Source: Myxococcales bacterium (lineage in GTDB: Bacteria > Myxococcota_A > Polyangia > Polyangiales > GCA-016699535). From it: a stretch of DNA of 64,000 bases. This document shows positions 39,023 through 48,610 of the stretch, in pieces. Where the stretch lies: the NCBI GenBank assembly GCA_016699535.1, contig CP064980.1:1806001-1870000 (forward strand). Direction: 5' to 3'. A program made the translations under genes and the position numbers. Numbering within the stretch: position 1 is the first letter of the stretch; the number at the start of each line of letters is the position of its first letter. The notes under the pieces are model-generated. The model saw nothing but the letters and a program-made list of their open reading frames with translations, was not told where the DNA came from and made no database searches.

Positions 39023-40707
39023 ATGGCAAAAAACGGCATCAATAAATACAGCAAGCTCATTACCGAGCCCAAGTCGCAAGTAGCATCGCAAGCCATGCTC
39101 TATGCAACAGGCCTTTCGGAAGAAGACATGCACAAGGCTCAAGTGGGCATTGCAAGCATGTGGTTTGAAGGCAACCCCTGCAATATGCACCTGCTTGATT
39201 TAGCGGCAAGTGTGAAACAAGGGGTAGAAGAAGCAGGCTTAGTGGGGATGCGTTTCAACACCATTGGTGTTTCAGACGGAATTTCCATGGGCACGGACGG
39301 AATGAGTTTTCCTTACAGAGCCGTGATCTTATTGCTGATAGCATTGAGACGGTGATGAGTGCGCAGTGGTACGACGGCGCGGTGGTGATACCTGGTTGCG
39401 ATAAAAATATGCCAGGTTGCATGATAGCTCTTGCGCGCTTAAATCGTCCGGCCTTGATGGTGTACGGCGGCACAATCCAGGCAGGGAAAAGCACAAGCGG
39501 TAAGTCATTGGATATTGTTTCGGCTTTTCAGTCCTATGGTGAGCTCGTTTCGGGGAAAATCACCGAAGCGGAGCGCATTGATATTGTTAGACATGCCTGC
39601 CCTGGTGCAGGGGCCTGCGGCGGTATGTACACGGCAAATACGATGGCGTCCGCTATTGAAGCGATGGGTATGGCGCTGCCTTACAGTGCATCGACTCCGG
39701 CAGATGATCCACAAAAAGAAAAAGAATGTTTAAAGGCGGGTGTAGCGCTACGCCATTTGCTCGAGCAAGACATAAAGCCACTTGATATCATGACACGCCA
39801 AGCCTTTGAAAATGCGGTAGTGGTTGCAACGGCGCTTGGTGGATCAACCAACTTGGTCTTGCATTTGATCGCTATGGCGCGTGCTGCTCAAGTTTCGCTG
39901 ACGATTGACGATATTCGTGAGCTTGGTGAGCGCACTCCTGTTCTGGCGGATCTTAAACCCAGTGGTGAGTATGTGATGGCTGATGTGCATCGCGTTGGTG
40001 GTGTGCCGGCGGTGATGAAATACTTGCTTGAAAAAGGAGCTCTTCATGGGGACTGCTTGACCGTAACCGGCAAAACTTTAGCTCAGAATCTGAACGACTT
40101 ACCTGCACTGAGCAAAGGTCAGAAAGTGATTCAAAGTTGGGATAAACCCATCAAGGCCACCGGACACATTCGCATTCTTAAAGGGAATCTTGCGCCCACA
40201 GGTGCAGTTGCGAAAATCACAGGCAAAGAAGGTTTACGTTTTTCCGGCCCAGCTCAAGTCTACGATAGCGAAGAGCAGATGCTTTCAGCGGTCGAGGCCG
40301 GCGAGATAAAGAAAGGTAGCGTGATCGTGATTCGCTACGAGGGTCCTAAGGGCGGGCCGGGTATGCCGGAGATGCTCGCACCGACCTCGATGATCATGGG
40401 TGCTGGACTTGGCAAAGAGGTAGCGCTTATGACAGACGGACGTTTCTCAGGCGGCTCCCACGGATTTATCATTGGTCATGTGACACCTGAGGCTCAAGAA
40501 GGCGGTCCGATTGCATTGATCAAAGATGGCGATACTATTTCGATTGACGCGGAAAAAAATACCATTGATTTAGAGCTCGAGGAAAAAGAACTTGCTGCGC
40601 GCAAACAGCAATGGACCGCTCCGCCGCTGAAAGCCACAAAAGGGACGCTCTACAAGTACATAAAGAATGTACGCTCTGCTTCCGAAGGTTGTGTGACTGA
40701 CGAGTAG
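39023..40707 (+). CDS. ilvD: Dihydroxy-acid dehydratase, frameshifted
   Basis: The enzyme dehydrates 2,3-dihydroxy-acids in valine, leucine and isoleucine synthesis and needs an iron-sulfur cluster. Cluster cysteines are in GNPCNMHL, GCDKNMPGC and HACPGAGACGGMYTANTM. The C-terminus holds MTDGRFSGGSHGFIIGHV. The frame breaks near 39319: the first part ends GMSFPYRA and the second continues RDLIADSIETVMSAQWYDGA, requiring one added base. All active-site parts survive, so I treat it as one gene of about 560 residues. ATG 39023 has GAGGG upstream. It follows the AGCS transporter closely and may share its transcript. Confidence 0.88.
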
Positions 40708-40740
40708 GGAAGCGTTGGTGCGCTTATCTGTTGAAGAAAC

Positions 40741-43002
40741 TTACCAAGTCTCGCTTCCATGACAGCTCAAATTTGAGCAGCGTCTTGTGCTCGGGTCGTA
40801 ATTTCCACCTTTGGGCATGAGGACGTTTTTTGTGCCATCGATATGCAATTGCGAATCGATGATCTGAAGTGATTGATTGACTACCTGGGCATGGCAATCT
40901 GAACACGGGATTCTTTTATCTTTAATATGCTTGTTGTGATCTCCGCTCATACCTGATGCACTTTGCCCACCGGCAGGTGTCAGATGGCACGAGGAGCACG
41001 CCATGTCGGTAGTGCTGGTCCAGTTGATACTGCCGTTGTTGCCCCGCCCGTTCCCGTGGCAATAAAGGCTGTTGCAGGTGCCGGTGGTGAAATCGACGGT
41101 AGCGGAAGGGTTTAGACCATCAAAAGGAATTTCGGCGACGTTGTCACCATCAATATGTCCAGGACTATCTACATTGCCGGGCACAGTGTGGCAGCTCTCG
41201 CATGCGATAGTGCGTCGCCACGTTGAAGAGCTAAGATGCTCGCGGTGAGCACCGACGCCTCGCGCGCTTCGAGTTGAACTTCCCGCAAGGTTTTTGGGTG
41301 GGGCGGAGTTTCCGTTTGAGCCGTGACATGAATCGCATGCGCCGCCCGTATTGACGTTAACAATTCCATCGATATGGCTTGATGGGTTGTTGAAGGTGTC
41401 TGTGCCGGAGTTCACATTGGGATGACAGGAACCGCAAGCTGTTGAATCTGGGTGAGGCGATGGCGGCGGGTAGCCATGACAAGAACTGCATGTCATGGCA
41501 GTTGTACTGGTCCAGCTAATTGAACCATTGGAAGCAGTGCCGTCTCCGTGGCAATACAAATTGTTACATTTATGGGTTGTAAGATTTACGGAGGCGCTAG
41601 GGTTGAGCGCTCCAAACGAGACTTCGGCGATATTATCACCGTCAAGGTGTCCTGGAGAGTCGACGTTGTCGGGCACGACGTGACATGACTCGCAGGACAT
41701 CTGTCTGGCCCAACTGGTTGCTCCGAGATGAACGCGGTGAGCGCCAACGCCGGGCACTGTGCGAGCCGTATTGCCTGCGAGATCCAAAGGTGGAGCTGAA
41801 ATTCCATTCGAACCATGGCACGAATCGCAGGCTGTCGATCCGTCGGTTACATCAAGCACCCCATCGATGTGTCTTTCCGGTGTTCGGAAGGTATCGCTGC
41901 CAGGGTTCATCGTTGGATGGCATGAACCGCAATCAGAGGCCTGTGGGTGTGGAGCGGGTGGTGGGTTGCCGTGACAAGAGCCGCATTGCATGGGCTCGGT
42001 GCTCGTCCAGCTTACTGTTCCGTTCGATGACTTGCCATTGCCATGACAGTACAGATTGCTGCAAGTCGCATTCGCAAAATTAACGGAACCGGAAGGATTC
42101 AGTTCATCAAAAGGTACTTCTGCGACGTTGTCTCCGTCGATGTGACCCGGAGAGTCAACAGTACTTGGTACGGTGTGGCAATTGGAGCAGGACAAGGTTC
42201 GATGCCAATCCGAGCCTCCAAAATGCTGCCGATGTGCACCAACGCTTGCGAACGACCGATCCGTGTTTCCATCGAGATCCAAAGGTGGCGCTGAGTTTAG
42301 ATCTGAGCCGTGACAGGTCACGCATTCGGAGCCATCACCAAGGTCAAGTACGCCATCGATGTGACGACTGGGATCAAGAAAGGTATTGGTGCCTGCCTGC
42401 ATTGAAGAGTGACACAAGCCGCAATCGGAAGAGGCAGGGTGAGGAGCGGGTGGTGGGTTGCCATGGCAAGTACCGCAAGCATTTTGCGTACCGTCGACTC
42501 GTGTCCATAGCGGTTCATTCAGCGTTCCGCCGCTAAGCGTCGCGCCGTGACAGTAGACGTTGGTACAGGTGTCGTCGTCACGAATCTCGGGAGTTAGGCC
42601 GCCAGTGGTTGCAAGCGCGGAGAAGGTGAGTTCGGCCTTGCTATCGCCATCATCGATGTGTCCGGGTGAGTTGACTTCGGCGGGTACCAAGTGACAGGAG
42701 TCACAGGTCACTGATTTATGCCATGTCGATATGCCACCAATGTGGCTGCGGTGCGCACCGACGCCTCGCGTGCTTGAATCGATTGTTCCGCCAAGACCAC
42801 GGGGTGGAGCTGGACTGAGTGAGTTGCCATGACAGGTGTAGCAAGCCGGATCGGATGATTCGACGACTTGTGGTAGTTGATCTTGTGGGTCAGGGCGCGT
42901 TGAAGAACAGCTTGCTAGTCCGAGCGCAACTAGAACACAAGAAACTCGCGCAAGCGTTTCTATAAACAGCGTGCGACGATGCACTTGTATAAGTAAACCC
43001 AC
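40741..43002 (-). CDS. Multihaem c-type cytochrome-like lipoprotein with 21 haem motifs
   Basis: A 753-residue lipoprotein (lipobox GLASC) containing 16 CxxCH and 5 CxxxxCH motifs. Cysteines start motifs at residues 54, 100, 146, 176, 194, 227, 272, 314, 340, 358, 392, 437, 479, 505, 523, 556, 601, 643, 669, 700 and 742. A unit of about 164 residues with five motifs repeats about four times (CGxCHGNPPPAPHP, CGxCH, RHIDGV, CxSCHG, GVGAHRxH, CxSCH, DSPGHIDGDN, CNxLYCHG). The pattern matches the Geobacter-type CxxxxCH/CxxCH family. It probably acts at the outer membrane or surface in electron transfer, if haem is attached. Start GTG 43002 is tentative. Many extra His residues could be distal ligands. 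Confidence 0.85.
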   Translation of the reverse strand: MGLLIQVHRRTLFIETLARVSCVLVALGLASCSSTRPDPQDQLPQVVESSDPACYTCHGNSLSPAPPRGLGGTIDSSTRGVGAHRSHIGGISTWHKSVTCDSCHLVPAEVNSPGHIDDGDSKAELTFSALATTGGLTPEIRDDDTCTNVYCHGATLSGGTLNEPLWTRVDGTQNACGTCHGNPPPAPHPASSDCGLCHSSMQAGTNTFLDPSRHIDGVLDLGDGSECVTCHGSDLNSAPPLDLDGNTDRSFASVGAHRQHFGGSDWHRTLSCSNCHTVPSTVDSPGHIDGDNVAEVPFDELNPSGSVNFANATCSNLYCHGNGKSSNGTVSWTSTEPMQCGSCHGNPPPAPHPQASDCGSCHPTMNPGSDTFRTPERHIDGVLDVTDGSTACDSCHGSNGISAPPLDLAGNTARTVPGVGAHRVHLGATSWARQMSCESCHVVPDNVDSPGHLDGDNIAEVSFGALNPSASVNLTTHKCNNLYCHGDGTASNGSISWTSTTAMTCSSCHGYPPPSPHPDSTACGSCHPNVNSGTDTFNNPSSHIDGIVNVNTGGACDSCHGSNGNSAPPKNLAGSSTRSARGVGAHREHLSSSTWRRTIACESCHTVPGNVDSPGHIDGDNVAEIPFDGLNPSATVDFTTGTCNSLYCHGNGRGNNGSINWTSTTDMACSSCHLTPAGGQSASGMSGDHNKHIKDKRIPCSDCHAQVVNQSLQIIDSQLHIDGTKNVLMPKGGNYDPSTRRCSNLSCHGSETW

Positions 43003-43196
43003 ACGTCATTTTAGCCCGCGATAGCCTCAGAGGCAAATGTTGGGTATATGTTTTGTTCGTTGTTCAAAATCTTTAGCAATGTAAGCTATCGCATAGGTAG
43101 CTGTCGCGCTTACTTATCTTGAGTTGGCGTGCAGTGTATGCGGTACGCCGTGTCATGGGGGCTTGAAACAGTTTGCTGAAGCAAAATCGCACAACT

Positions 43197-43223
43197 TTGT
43201 CCTTCTAGAAATTCTGCTATGAT
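43197..43223 (+). promoter_or_regulatory. Possible promoter for the DNRLRE lipoprotein gene
   Basis: TATGAT at 43218-43223 with TTGTCC at 43197-43202 (spacer 15, short). Transcription would begin almost at the ATG 43232, implying a leaderless or very short 5' end. No Shine-Dalgarno sequence is visible before this ATG, which agrees. Weak evidence. Confidence 0.3.
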
Positions 43224-43231
43224 GGCGCTGC

Positions 43232-44644
43232 ATGCCTCGTTATTGTGCGGTTTTTTTTGCTTTGTCTTTTACATGGATGCTTTTTGCATGTCAGGGTCAT
43301 GGAAAATCCACTTCAAAAGAATCCGATGCGGGCACGGATGATACGGGCCTGTCCAATACGCCGCTAGCCACATCGAGTGCGATTGTTAATATGTCTCGTC
43401 TTGAAGGCGATTCACCCTTACTCCATGCGGCGTTGTTTTGGTTTGGTAGCCTTTCTTTGGAAAGTAACTACGCTGATGGGCGTATAGGGTTTGATGACAC
43501 TGGACTACAGCTTCATCTTACAGCCTTTGATTTTAAAATTTGGTATGACGAAAATCCTAGTATTGAAACGCTCGAGCAATGGGATGCTTTTAGTGTCTAT
43601 CTTGCAAGTGATACGGACGGCGTGAACAGAATGCGCTTTGTAGGTCAATTCGCCTATGGCAATGACAGCAGCGGATATCAGCAGGCCTATGCTTGGAATG
43701 GAAGTGATTGGGAGACTAGCTCTACTTCCTACACCATCGAGACGGGGTATCGCTCTTCAGGCTTAAACCGTGACGATGCTGAAGCAAGTGGCTGGAACCT
43801 TACATTGACTGTTCCATATGCATCACTCGGTCTTTCCGCCGCGCCGGATACGGGAAGTGAATGGCACATGGCAGTGCTTATGCACGATCGTGATTCGGGC
43901 GATGGTCCTGCCCTGGAGCCCAAGGGATGGCCCTATGGTGTCGATGTGGACGATCCAAGTAGTTGGGGCGTGTTGCGTTTTGGGATGCCGACTTACAGCT
44001 CAAGTCCTTCAAACACCGGGACAGAGTACGAAATTTACGAGGGTCTTGATGGACAGCATGTCGTTGATGCGCATGTTGGCGGCAGCAGTGATTGTGGCGG
44101 AGTGTTGGGGACCGGCGAGAAGAAGTTTAGTGAATGGGGTGATCTCAACTATGCAGGCTCAATTTTTCTAAATGTTCAAAACCAATGGGATGTTGCAGAC
44201 TCAGGTTGCTTTTCAAAGGTGTACTTGCGGTTTAACTTGGGTGCCTTGCCAGCCGATAAAGTTGTCCAACACGCTGAGTTGCGTATGCATCATTTTGGCA
44301 ATTCCTTGCCTAGTGAAGCGCCGGATTCCTATATACAGGTTCATACCACCGCTGCGCAGTGGGATGAGCAGACCATTACTTGGAACAATGCCCCTTCTGC
44401 TATTGAGAATCTAAGTGGCGTAGTCGTGCAGCCTTTGCCTGCCGGATCAACCGATGTGGTTGCATACGAGTGGGACGCGAGTCGAGCGGTTGCTGCTTCG
44501 TATGAAGAGGGAAGTGAAGTTGCTCTAGTCTTGTACAGTGGCGATGGGCCTCGACATACAGGAAAATATTTCACGGCTTCTGACGGCTCCGATGGAAATC
44601 CGTTTCGCCGTCCAGCTTTGTTAGTAACTTTAGCCGATCCGTGA
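43232..44644 (+). CDS. Lipoprotein with CBM9/DOMON-like and DNRLRE domains
   Basis: A 470-residue lipoprotein (lipobox MLFAC, then a D/S/T linker). Residues about 45-255 resemble a CBM9/DOMON-type sandwich (DTGLQLHLTAFDFKIWYDE, SGWNLTLTVPYASLGL). Residues about 300-465 form a DNRLRE domain: SKVYLRFNLGALPADKV, HAELRMHHFG, TTAAQWDEQTITWNNAPS. Both are exported, non-catalytic modules that bind surfaces or sugars. The PQQ-propeller gene starts 5 bases after its stop, so they form an operon. It is divergent from the 21-motif cytochrome with a shared 229-base gap. Confidence 0.75.
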   Translation: MPRYCAVFFALSFTWMLFACQGHGKSTSKESDAGTDDTGLSNTPLATSSAIVNMSRLEGDSPLLHAALFWFGSLSLESNYADGRIGFDDTGLQLHLTAFDFKIWYDENPSIETLEQWDAFSVYLASDTDGVNRMRFVGQFAYGNDSSGYQQAYAWNGSDWETSSTSYTIETGYRSSGLNRDDAEASGWNLTLTVPYASLGLSAAPDTGSEWHMAVLMHDRDSGDGPALEPKGWPYGVDVDDPSSWGVLRFGMPTYSSSPSNTGTEYEIYEGLDGQHVVDAHVGGSSDCGGVLGTGEKKFSEWGDLNYAGSIFLNVQNQWDVADSGCFSKVYLRFNLGALPADKVVQHAELRMHHFGNSLPSEAPDSYIQVHTTAAQWDEQTITWNNAPSAIENLSGVVVQPLPAGSTDVVAYEWDASRAVAASYEEGSEVALVLYSGDGPRHTGKYFTASDGSDGNPFRRPALLVTLADP

Positions 44645-44648
44645 TTTT

Positions 44649-47435
44649 ATGATGGGTTTCGTTAAAAGAGCGATGGCTGTTGGAGTGTTGCTCTGGTTGT
44701 ATGGCGACACTGCTCAAGCGCAACAAGATTGGCCCATGGCAGCAGCCAATCCGGCGCGCACTTCGCACTGTGATACTGAAGTGGCAGGTGGACTTAAGGT
44801 CCAGTGGTATAAACCCATCGAGCCCTACATTTCTCAGAAAGTGCAGCTCATCGCGGCTGCTGATATGATTTTTGTTAGCACCGCGCGTGGTCTTTATGTG
44901 CTTGATGCAGCTTCAGGTGATGAGCTGTGGGTCTTTCCAACTGAGATGCCGCTTGGCCATTCACCCACCTACAGCGACGGTACGCTTTATGTGGGCGGAC
45001 ATGATCGGCGACTCTACGCTGTTGATGCAACGAATGGGAGCTTAAAGTGGAGCTTTGATGCCGAAAGCGGTTTTCAAGTTAACCCGCTTGTCATAGATGG
45101 TTCTGTGTTTGCTGGAAACAGAGATGGAAACTTTTACGCACTTGATGCCGCAAATGGAAATGAGCGTTGGCGATTTAAGACGGATGGACCGATTCTTTTT
45201 TCGGCTGCATACGACAATGGGCTTCTGTTTTTTGCTTCGCAAGACAGTCACGCTTATGCCATTCGAGCGAACAACGGAGAGCTCGTTTGGAAAAAAAAGC
45301 TTGCAAGTGGTGGCTTTCATTCCTATTGGCCTGTCGTTTATCGAGACCGTGTCGTCTTTGTGACTGCTCACAACTACCTGACCAGTGGTGGCGACCCGGG
45401 CAGCGAAATCGCATCGCTATCGCAAGCCGACTCCGCCGCGTTGTTTCCTGATCGAAACTCGACCGACCCTCCTGCTCCTCCAAGGGGAACTCCCATTAGT
45501 ACAATTGGCCAAGCCACAGGGAGCTGGGTGACAGGTACCCCTACCTACGATGCTTCAAGCGTAGTGAATTATCATGACTCAAACCCATCACGTCGTACGG
45601 TGTATGTTCTTGATTTGATTACTGGCGAGGAGAAAGAACCAGCCCCTTACCTGTGGGCTTGGACGCGCAGCGGAACCCGTCATCCACCCGTGGTAGGTTA
45701 CGATGATGTTCTTTATCTAACCACGAACTATTTATTTGATCCGGCTATTAACGGTGGGCACGTCAGCGGCTGGGAGCCCGGCTCCAATGTCATGAGTGTG
45801 ATCAGTTCAGATTGGGCAGCGGTTGATGAGCCACATGCGATTTCAGCAGGAGGCAAGTACATCTACTGGAACCTGTGCTGCAACCGACAAGGCGGCACGA
45901 TTGACATCAGTAAGCCCAATACCGATTTTTATAACAATGCACAGCAAGCTGGGGATCCGACTTCTTTGCCTGACCCGTCGCGTGAATGGTTTCACATCAA
46001 CTACAATCTGGATGAGCTTGCGCCGGGCTATAACGATGCCTACGCCTTCAACGCGACCGAGAAACCCTATGCCGCTTTTGGCGGACCCAACGGATCGTAT
46101 GGCTATCACGGTGACGTCAATGCGTTGATCCCCTATAAAGGTCGTTTGTATACACACCGTGGCAATTCGGTGTTTGCGTTTTCGGCTGATGGCTCGGCTA
46201 AGCTGCTTTCACAAGCCATGATTCAGCCGAGCGTGGCTGCTCCGCCGGCTTACCACAACGCGGATATACTACGTGAGAAGCTTGCCAGCGAGATTAACAA
46301 GATGCTGGAAAAAGGTCATCTACGTCCTGGCTACAAGGGGCATGGAATCTGGTCACTGCGAGCGGAGAGCGTATGCGGCGAGCGACTCAACAGCTACTTC
46401 CATCATCCTGCTGAAACCTTGGCGACCTTGGCCTGGGCACTTCCTTATCTTGATGCTGATTTGGCGGAGCAGACCAAGCAATACATGCGGATGGAATACG
46501 AATCCTATCCGCCGCAAAGCACCAATGATGTAGGTTGGAGCACGGGTGCGGCGCGTGAAGCTTTTGAGTTACCTCCCGAGGTCCAAGCGGATCTTCCGAG
46601 CTTGCCCGCCAGTGCAAGCTTTTTTAACTTCGAGGGCTGGCAGCGTAACCCCTATGCTTTTTATGGACTGTGGAAATACGCTGAAGCAATCCAAAAAGAA
46701 CAAAGCATTTACGCCTCGTTAACAGACTTGCCCGAAGCGCCTCCGTCGGATGACTACCTGAAGCGCAATCCGCACGTGCTCAATGCTTATATTGCAGGCT
46801 ACATAGGTTATACCGAACTGCAAAAAGCGGCAGGTGTTCAGGAAGATGCCAGTCTAGCTTCAGAACGAGATCGCTTGATTAAGCTGCGAATTGATTCGTT
46901 TACCGTCGATTCAGGCTATAAAGATGCCAACACGGTTCAGGAATACTACTGCCGCACGCTTAACACTTCCAATAATTTTATCTTTCTCGTTCCGGAGCTT
47001 GCACTTCGGTTGCGCGATACGGCGTATAGCCGAGTTGAAGCAGCTATTCTGGCTTACAGTATAAGTGCTCCTTATTGGTTTGTTTCCTTCACCGAAGAGG
47101 GCTATGCGGAAAATGCCATTAGCCCTTTACAGGATACCACCATGCTCATGGCGCGAACGTGGATCATGCGGGAGTCGGTCGATAAGCTCGATCGCTATTT
47201 GGATGTGCCGGGTTTTGCTGTCGGAGACCTTTATTACATTCAAAAACTTGTTGCTTTGCTATGGGCCTATGAATTTGGTCCTGCTCCTGCGCCTATCACA
47301 TCCTCAACAAACACAAATGTCATCGGCGGTTGCGGCTGTGAGCTACGAGAGTCTTTTCGTGGCTCTTCTTGGCTGAAGTATTTTGGAATGGTTGTGTTTG
47401 TCGTCTTTTTGTGGCGACGTAAAAATACGTTGTAG
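44649..47435 (+). CDS. PQQ-like beta-propeller protein with helical domain and MYXO-CTERM-like tail
   Basis: A 928-residue exported protein. After a signal peptide, residues about 30-510 form beta-propeller blades of PQQ type (LYVLDAASGDELWVFPT, LYAVDATNGSLKWSFDA, FYALDAANGNERWRFKT, AYAIRANNGELVWKKKL). Residues about 540-885 are helical, with aromatic pairs suggesting an alpha-toroid like those of polysaccharide-active enzymes. The tail GGCGCELRES, a 17-residue hydrophobic helix and RRKNTL match the MYXO-CTERM sorting signal, so myxosortase would process it to the surface. No catalytic residues for alcohol dehydrogenase are evident. It is second in an operon with the DNRLRE lipoprotein. Confidence 0.8.
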   Translation: MMGFVKRAMAVGVLLWLYGDTAQAQQDWPMAAANPARTSHCDTEVAGGLKVQWYKPIEPYISQKVQLIAAADMIFVSTARGLYVLDAASGDELWVFPTEMPLGHSPTYSDGTLYVGGHDRRLYAVDATNGSLKWSFDAESGFQVNPLVIDGSVFAGNRDGNFYALDAANGNERWRFKTDGPILFSAAYDNGLLFFASQDSHAYAIRANNGELVWKKKLASGGFHSYWPVVYRDRVVFVTAHNYLTSGGDPGSEIASLSQADSAALFPDRNSTDPPAPPRGTPISTIGQATGSWVTGTPTYDASSVVNYHDSNPSRRTVYVLDLITGEEKEPAPYLWAWTRSGTRHPPVVGYDDVLYLTTNYLFDPAINGGHVSGWEPGSNVMSVISSDWAAVDEPHAISAGGKYIYWNLCCNRQGGTIDISKPNTDFYNNAQQAGDPTSLPDPSREWFHINYNLDELAPGYNDAYAFNATEKPYAAFGGPNGSYGYHGDVNALIPYKGRLYTHRGNSVFAFSADGSAKLLSQAMIQPSVAAPPAYHNADILREKLASEINKMLEKGHLRPGYKGHGIWSLRAESVCGERLNSYFHHPAETLATLAWALPYLDADLAEQTKQYMRMEYESYPPQSTNDVGWSTGAAREAFELPPEVQADLPSLPASASFFNFEGWQRNPYAFYGLWKYAEAIQKEQSIYASLTDLPEAPPSDDYLKRNPHVLNAYIAGYIGYTELQKAAGVQEDASLASERDRLIKLRIDSFTVDSGYKDANTVQEYYCRTLNTSNNFIFLVPELALRLRDTAYSRVEAAILAYSISAPYWFVSFTEEGYAENAISPLQDTTMLMARTWIMRESVDKLDRYLDVPGFAVGDLYYIQKLVALLWAYEFGPAPAPITSSTNTNVIGGCGCELRESFRGSSWLKYFGMVVFVVFLWRRKNTL

Positions 47436-47468
47436 AGCTTGACGTTAAGGAACCGCAGAAGCTCTTTT
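47434..47468 (+). terminator. Intrinsic terminator starting in the stop codon
   Basis: AGAGCTT / AAGCTCT forms a 7-bp stem around an 18-base loop and is followed by TTT. The left arm starts within the TAG stop of the PQQ-propeller gene. A good rho-independent terminator for that operon. Confidence 0.6.
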
Positions 47469-47568
47469 GCACGGTTCTGGATGGGTGAAAGCTAAAAAGA
47501 CCTCAATTTGTTGGCTTTTGTTTTGGTATGGATTTTGCTGATGATAGGGATGAGTATGGAGGGGTGGA

Positions 47569-48608
47569 GTGAGTTTGCGAATTTTTAATTGCTTAATTTT
47601 TCTTGGCTTGGTGAGCGGATGTGGTTTGATCGTCGATGCCGATTCTTCGCGTTTCGCCAATGATTTTAGCGGTAGTGCATCAAGCGATGCAGGCACTTCT
47701 TCTCCGGATGCATCCTTATGCCCAATCGATTGTGACGATGGGGTTGCCTGTACGGAGGATCTTTGTGTGGATGGAAGCTGTCAAAACACCCCCAACGATG
47801 CCCTTTGCGGTGATGCTGAGCGTTGTCATCCCACACGTGGTTGCATCGCTGCGCGTTGCACGGATCAAGCAAGCTGCGATGATGGTCTGGTGTGCAACGG
47901 TGAAGAGACTTGCAGTCCGGGACATCCGAGCGCGGATCCTGTAACGGGTTGTCTCGGTGGACTCCCGATGAACTGCGGCAGTGGCGATCAATGTGATGCG
48001 AGTTGCTACGATTGTGGCTCTGGCAGCTGTTCTGAAAGTCTGCAGATGTGCGTGTACGCCGGCATCGATGATGATGGTGATGGCGCCACTGTTGATAGTT
48101 CAAACAACGGTATGTGCGAGGGGGGCAGCGACTGCAACGATCAGGATGCTGCTATCCATCCAGGAGCGGACGAATATTGTGATGATACCGATTCAGACTG
48201 CAACGGCGATGCTTTGAATCAAGGAAATTGTTTTGGCCAAAGTTGCAGCATGGCTTTGCCTGTCTCGGGCAGTTCGTTTTCTTTTATCAACTCTTTTCGA
48301 ATTTTGAGGCGAACCACACGACTTCTTGTGATCAATCAAGTGAAAGTCCTGATGCCGTGTTTGCAATCGCAATCGCTCAACTTAGTTCAGTAACGATTGA
48401 CTCGAAGGGCGATGAAAGCCTTATTCTTGCGGTAAATGACAGCAATTGTGGCAACTTTAACACCTGTTACGGATCGGGTAACGGCAATGGCAAGATCAAG
48501 CTAACAGTAAACTACGTGCAGCCCGGAACCTTTTATCTTCTCGTCAAGGCCATGAACGCGAATGCGCAAGGCAACATTGATATTGATATTTCTGTGACGC
48601 CTATGTAA
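47569..48608 (+). CDS. Cys-rich lipoprotein with MopE-like metal-binding motif, frameshifted
   Basis: A lipoprotein (lipobox LVSGC) of about 346 residues once joined. It has Cys-rich repeats (DCDDGVACTEDLCVDGSC, DQASCDDGLVCNGEETC) and a MopE-type motif DDDGDG, GSDCNDQDAAIHPGADEYC, DSDCNGD, which in MopE binds copper or calcium. The second frame adds a beta-rich C-terminal domain resembling bacterial pre-peptidase C-terminal domains (VTIDSKGDESLILAV, LTVNYVQPGTFYLLVKA). One lost T in the T run near 48295 explains the switch. GTG 47569 has a GGAGG-like site upstream. It converges with the next lipoprotein. Confidence 0.72.
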
Positions 48609-48610
48609 CT

